29,017 nt of DNA from an uncultured Collinsella sp. (GTDB taxonomy: Bacteria > Actinomycetota > Coriobacteriia > Coriobacteriales > Coriobacteriaceae), in the NCBI GenBank assembly GCA_900754525.1, contig CAAEDE010000066.1:1-29017 (forward strand), in the 5' to 3' direction. Below, piece after piece: positions 25,964 to 29,017 of the stretch (position 1 is the first letter of the stretch; each line of letters begins with the position of its first letter). Under the pieces are notes generated by a model, which was given only the letters and a program-made list of their open reading frames with translations, did no database searches and was not told the origin of the DNA. The translations under genes and the position numbers were made by a program.

Positions 25964-27880
25964 ATGGAAGAGGCCTATCGTCAAGCACGCAAGCGCGGCG
26001 AGCAGGGACGCCGTCGCGCCATCAGCCAAAGCGAGCATCCATACCTTACGGACCTCGATAGCTTGGTTGCCCAGCTCCCCTTAGGTCAGCGAGAGAGCGT
26101 CGGCCTGAGGGACATTCCGCTCGAAATGGTCGTCGGCACGGTTACCAAGGGCCGTCAGTCCGCTTTTTCGTGCAACTTTATGCCCCTGCTGCCGTTTAAC
26201 ACCGAGTTCGCCCGCAAGTGGTCCAACCTCTACGACATCCAGGTGACCGAGGGCTATCGCGACCCCATCATCGTCACCGAGTTCATGCATCGGTTCTATG
26301 TCCAGGAAGGCAACAAACGCGTCAGTGTCCTCAAATTCCTGGACGCCCCGACGGTTTCGGCTAAGGTCACCCGTCTCTACCCCGGCAAATGGGATTCCGT
26401 CGAAAGTCGCCTGTACGGCGAGTTCTGCGCGTTTTGGCGCGTATGCCCCCTATACGAGATCGAGTTCTCGCGCGAGGGAAGCTACGAGACGCTCGCCAAG
26501 ATGCTCGGCCAGAACCTTATCGAAAAATGGCCGCAGAAAAAGGTCGACTACCTGCGCCACACTTTCCTGCTCTTTAAGCGCGCCTACCTTCGCGCAGGCG
26601 GCGACCACCTGGACATTACGCCCGCCGACGCCATGCTCGTCTACCTCAATGTGTACAACCAGGACCGCCTGCTGGATACGCCGACGGATATCGTCGTAAA
26701 CCGCCTGTGCAAGATTTGGCGCGAGCTGGTCATTGCCGGCAAAAATGACGAGGACAAGGTCGATCTTGTCGAAGCGCCGAGCGTCGATGAGGAGGAGTCG
26801 CCCGCCAAGTCCACCTCCGGCGTGCTCAACTTCTTTATGGGCAAGACTGTCTATTCGGCGGCCAACCCCCTGCGTATCGCCTTTATCCATGAGTTCCCCT
26901 GTGCGACGTCGAGCTGGGACAGTCTGCACGACCAAGGACGTCAGTATCTCGATGAGCACTTTGGCGGTATCGTGCGCACCGAGGCGTTTGAGGACTGTCA
27001 CGATCCGGATGTGTTCTACGCCGCCGTGGAAACGGCTGTCAAACATGGAGCAAACGTCATCTTCTCGACCTCGCACCGCCTAATGGAATATACGCTCAAG
27101 GCTGCCGTTGAGTATCCCCAGGTGCGATTCCTCAACTGCTCTATCGGCCTTCCCCACCAAAGCGTACGCTCGTATTTTGGAAAGATGTACGAGGCAAAGT
27201 TTCTGCTGGGCGCCCTTGCCGCCAGCATGGCGGACAACCACCGCATCGGTTATCACGCGTCGGTCTTCGCCTCGGGCGCACTCAGCGAGATCAATGCCTT
27301 TGCGATTGGCGCCTCGCTGCTCGACCCCCGCGCGCAAATTATCCTGACCTGGGGCGATGTGCCCGCCGGTGGTCTTGCCGAGGCCATGTGCCGCGAAGGC
27401 GTGAGCGTCATGACCGGCGCTGACATGTCAAAGTCGCTCGAAGACCCAACGGCCTACGGGCTCCACCGCTTGGTCGACGGCAAAGTCACCGGCATCGCCA
27501 TGCCCGTATGGAACTGGGGCCGTTACTACGAGCTCATCGTTCGCAGCCTTCTGCACGGCACGTGGGACGAGACCAGCGACGACAACCAAGTGCGCGCCGT
27601 CAACTACTGGTATGGCATGAGCTCCGGCGTTATCGACATCCGTTACGCTCCGGGCCTACCCTACCAGACGCGCAAACTCGTGCAGTTGCTCCGCAACGGC
27701 ATTGTCGAGGGATCCATCAACCCCTTTGGCGGCGAGCTCCACAGCCAGAACGGCGTGGTACAGATCGAAGGCTTCCCTCCGCTGCCGAGCACGCAGATTG
27801 TCGAGATGAATTGGCTGGCGGATAACGTGATAGGCACCATTCCGCAGCTCGACGATGAGCCGAAAGTCCCTGCCCTATGA
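25964..27880 (+). CDS. ParB/sulfiredoxin-like segment fused to a BMP/Med-like ligand-binding domain
   Basis: 638 residues with no signal peptide, lipobox or membrane helix, so cytosolic. Residues about 90-140 (YDIQVTEGYRDPIIVTEFM, then HRFYVQEGNKRVSVLKFL) look like a ParB/sulfiredoxin-type domain, with GNKR (116-119) where these folds carry a G-x-x-R nucleotide-binding motif. A charged linker (about 260-285) precedes residues 303-605, which resemble BMP/PnrA-type nucleoside-binding proteins of the Med-like group: RIAFIHEFP, ANVIFSTSHRLMEYTLKAA, YEAKFLLGALAASMADNHRIGY, WGDVPAG, MTGADMSKS. Normally this domain is an exported lipoprotein feeding an ABC importer. Here it ends in ATGA overlap with a phosphoesterase gene. 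A cytosolic nucleoside or nucleotide sensor or enzyme is inferred; the function is unknown. Confidence 0.8.
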   Translation: MEEAYRQARKRGEQGRRRAISQSEHPYLTDLDSLVAQLPLGQRESVGLRDIPLEMVVGTVTKGRQSAFSCNFMPLLPFNTEFARKWSNLYDIQVTEGYRDPIIVTEFMHRFYVQEGNKRVSVLKFLDAPTVSAKVTRLYPGKWDSVESRLYGEFCAFWRVCPLYEIEFSREGSYETLAKMLGQNLIEKWPQKKVDYLRHTFLLFKRAYLRAGGDHLDITPADAMLVYLNVYNQDRLLDTPTDIVVNRLCKIWRELVIAGKNDEDKVDLVEAPSVDEEESPAKSTSGVLNFFMGKTVYSAANPLRIAFIHEFPCATSSWDSLHDQGRQYLDEHFGGIVRTEAFEDCHDPDVFYAAVETAVKHGANVIFSTSHRLMEYTLKAAVEYPQVRFLNCSIGLPHQSVRSYFGKMYEAKFLLGALAASMADNHRIGYHASVFASGALSEINAFAIGASLLDPRAQIILTWGDVPAGGLAEAMCREGVSVMTGADMSKSLEDPTAYGLHRLVDGKVTGIAMPVWNWGRYYELIVRSLLHGTWDETSDDNQVRAVNYWYGMSSGVIDIRYAPGLPYQTRKLVQLLRNGIVEGSINPFGGELHSQNGVVQIEGFPPLPSTQIVEMNWLADNVIGTIPQLDDEPKVPAL

Positions 27881-28587
27881 AAATCCTTGCCATAGCCGAT
27901 ACCGAAGAACAATGCCTTTGGGAGTGCTTTCGCAAGGAACGCTTTGAGGGAGTCGACCTGATTTTGTCCGCCGGCGATCTGGACCCGGACTATCTTGAGT
28001 TTTTGGTTACGGTCATCAACAAACCGCTCATCTACGTGCGTGGCAATCACGATGACCGCTACGCACGTCATGCACCGGGCGGATGTATCTGCGTAGAAGA
28101 CAGCGTATACACGTACCGAGGGATTCGCATTGCGGGCCTTGGCGGGTCCATGCGTTATCGCGACGGCGCCAACATGTACACCGAACGCGAGATGTCCAAG
28201 CGCATGCGTAAGCTGTCACGCAAAGTGAAGATGGTCGGCGGCTGCGACATCCTGCTGACCCATGCGCCCGCCGCCGGCATGGGCGATCTGGACGATCTGC
28301 CACATCGGGGATTCGAATGCTTTAACACAGCGCTTGAGTCCTGGAGCCCCGACTACATGGTGCACGGGCATGTGCATCAGAGCTACGGTCCCGATTTTCA
28401 GCGCGAGCGGCAACACGCGTGCGGGACGACGATCATCAACGCCTGCGGCTATACGCAGTTTGAGCTCGACCAGACGCGCTACCCCATCCGTGGCTGGCAG
28501 GCAGCCTGGCTCAACTCGCAAACCATGCGCCGCGAGCTCAAACGCCACGATGCCATCGAGTCCTCAACAGCCAGAACACCCTGGTAA
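27877..28587 (+). CDS. Calcineurin-like metallophosphoesterase
   Basis: 236 residues, binuclear-metal phosphoesterase of the small Icc/YfcE-like class. Metal motifs are IADTEE (Asp8; the usual second ligand His of D-x-H is Glu10), AGDLDPDYLEF (Asp34), YVRGNHDDR (Asn57, His58), LLTHAPA (His129) and GHVHQSYG (His165, His167). The D-x-E variant is characteristic of a subgroup I associate with Gram-positive genomes, but whether it binds metal the same way is not shown. The substrate is unknown. The ATG overlaps the stop of the BMP-fusion gene (ATGA), so the two proteins are made together and probably work together. A perfect hairpin terminator begins at its stop codon. Confidence 0.9.
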   Translation: MKILAIADTEEQCLWECFRKERFEGVDLILSAGDLDPDYLEFLVTVINKPLIYVRGNHDDRYARHAPGGCICVEDSVYTYRGIRIAGLGGSMRYRDGANMYTEREMSKRMRKLSRKVKMVGGCDILLTHAPAAGMGDLDDLPHRGFECFNTALESWSPDYMVHGHVHQSYGPDFQRERQHACGTTIINACGYTQFELDQTRYPIRGWQAAWLNSQTMRRELKRHDAIESSTARTPW

Positions 28588-28588
28588 C

Positions 28589-28626
28589 CACCACAAAGGG
28601 GAGACCGTCCCCTTTGTGGTGCTTTT
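28589..28626 (+). terminator. Perfect palindromic terminator after the phosphoesterase gene
   Basis: CACCACAAAGGGGA (28589-28602) pairs perfectly with TCCCCTTTGTGGTG (28608-28621) around GACCG, followed by CTTTTG. It belongs to the recurring GGGACAG-like intergenic palindromes in this window. Confidence 0.85.
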
Positions 28627-28638
28627 GACGCGATAGCA

Positions 28639-28675
28639 AGAAACCCGGTCCTGCACAAGGCAGAACCGGGTTTCT
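28639..28675 (-). terminator. Terminator after rplA
   Basis: AGAAACCCGGTCCTGC (28639-28654) and GCAGAACCGGGTTTCT (28660-28675) form a 16-bp stem with one mismatch and a five-base loop. On the minus strand it lies about 38 bases past the rplA stop, followed by TGCTATCGCG. The T-run is poor, but the stem is strong in both directions, so it may also back up the phosphoesterase terminator. Confidence 0.75.
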
Positions 28676-28712
28676 GTAGCAATGCTTGCTTTGCTCAGGC
28701 AGTAACTAGCAG

Positions 28713-29017
28713 TTACTCAGCCAGGAAGTCACGCTGGACAGCGGGATCGACCTTGACGCCAGGGCCCATGGTAGAAGACACGGAGATGGACTTGACGTAC
28801 TTGCCCTTAGCAGAAGAGGGCTTGACGCGCAGGATCTCGGTGTACAGGGCAGCGTAGTTCTCGACGAGCTGCTGCTCAGAGAAGGACTTCTTGCCCAGGG
28901 GCACGTGGCAGATGCCGTAGCGGTCGGCGCGGTACTCAACGCGGCCAGCCTTGAGCTCGGAGACCATCTTGGCGACGTCCATGGTCACGGTGCCGAGCTT
29001 GGGGTTCGGCATGAGGC
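28713..29017 (-). CDS. rplA: 50S ribosomal protein L1, C-terminal fragment
   Basis: About 100 C-terminal residues are visible; the gene continues beyond the right edge, so the Met in LMPNPKLGTVT is internal and not a start. The segment MPNPKLGTVTMDVAKMVSEL, KAGRVEYRADRYGICHVPLGKKSF and SVSSTMGPGVKVDPA is diagnostic of L1, which forms the mobile L1 stalk near the ribosomal E site and can repress its own operon. It ends in a terminator, and the next genes leftwards are plus-strand and unrelated. The usual downstream neighbours rplJ and rplL are at the other end of the window, on the same strand. Confidence 0.95.
   Translation of the reverse strand, partial: LMPNPKLGTVTMDVAKMVSELKAGRVEYRADRYGICHVPLGKKSFSEQQLVENYAALYTEILRVKPSSAKGKYVKSISVSSTMGPGVKVDPAVQRDFLAE

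Noticed and set aside
28300..28325. tRNA-like GATTCGAATGC T-arm motif
   Set aside because: It lies inside the phosphoesterase reading frame with no acceptor stem or anticodon arm around it. No tRNA gene was found in the window.

Overview
The window looks like chromosomal DNA of a Coriobacteriia gut actinobacterium, most probably Collinsella or a close relative. The basis is moderate-to-high GC, many GTG starts with strong GGAGG-type ribosome binding sites, the protein flavour of RpoB, FeoAB and the sortase-type 5'-nucleotidase, and intergenic palindromes built around GGGACAG. This placement is inference from protein style; no 16S gene is present.

Left end (1-6.7 kb, minus strand): rplJ-rplL, galU and rpoB-rpoC (rpoC cut by the window edge). 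rplJ has its own sigma-70-type promoter and an L10-type leader with an attenuator hairpin. galU sits between rplL and rpoB with its own promoter and terminators. A roughly 200 bp nested inverted repeat lies just upstream of the rplJ promoter.

Middle left (6.7-16.3 kb, mostly minus strand): a class I aminotransferase, a plus-strand gene of unknown function, a hypoxanthine/uracil-type DNA glycosylase, a cytosolic GH13 glucanohydrolase, a SotB-like MFS exporter, a YbaK/EbsC deacylase, a FeoA-FeoB fusion iron transporter with tandem 17-bp operator-like repeats, a 62-bp tandem repeat array, and an alpha/beta hydrolase. Two copies of a palindromic dispersed repeat are present (10.6 and 15.3 kb).

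Middle right (16.5-28.6 kb, plus strand): a stand-alone glucose-family PTS EIIA, asparaginyl-tRNA synthetase, a WYL-type regulator whose Shine-Dalgarno lies in a perfect 10-bp stem, a three-gene ABC importer of the TrpXYZ type, a secreted, probably sortase-anchored 5'-nucleotidase, a small MscS channel, and a translationally coupled pair: a 638-residue cytosolic protein joining a ParB/sulfiredoxin-like segment to a BMP/Med-like nucleoside-binding domain, followed by a calcineurin-like phosphoesterase.

Right end (28.7-29.0 kb, minus strand): the 3' end of rplA (ribosomal protein L1) followed by a strong terminator. The usual rplKAJL-rpoBC cluster is therefore split: about 22 kb of unrelated genes separates rplA from rplJ, and galU separates rplL from rpoB. 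The most noteworthy items are this split, an 8-residue enlargement of RpoB fork loop 2 beside the rifampicin pocket, the ParB-like/BMP fusion with its phosphoesterase partner, and several structured intergenic repeat families. No tRNA, rRNA, CRISPR array, transposase or phage gene was seen.
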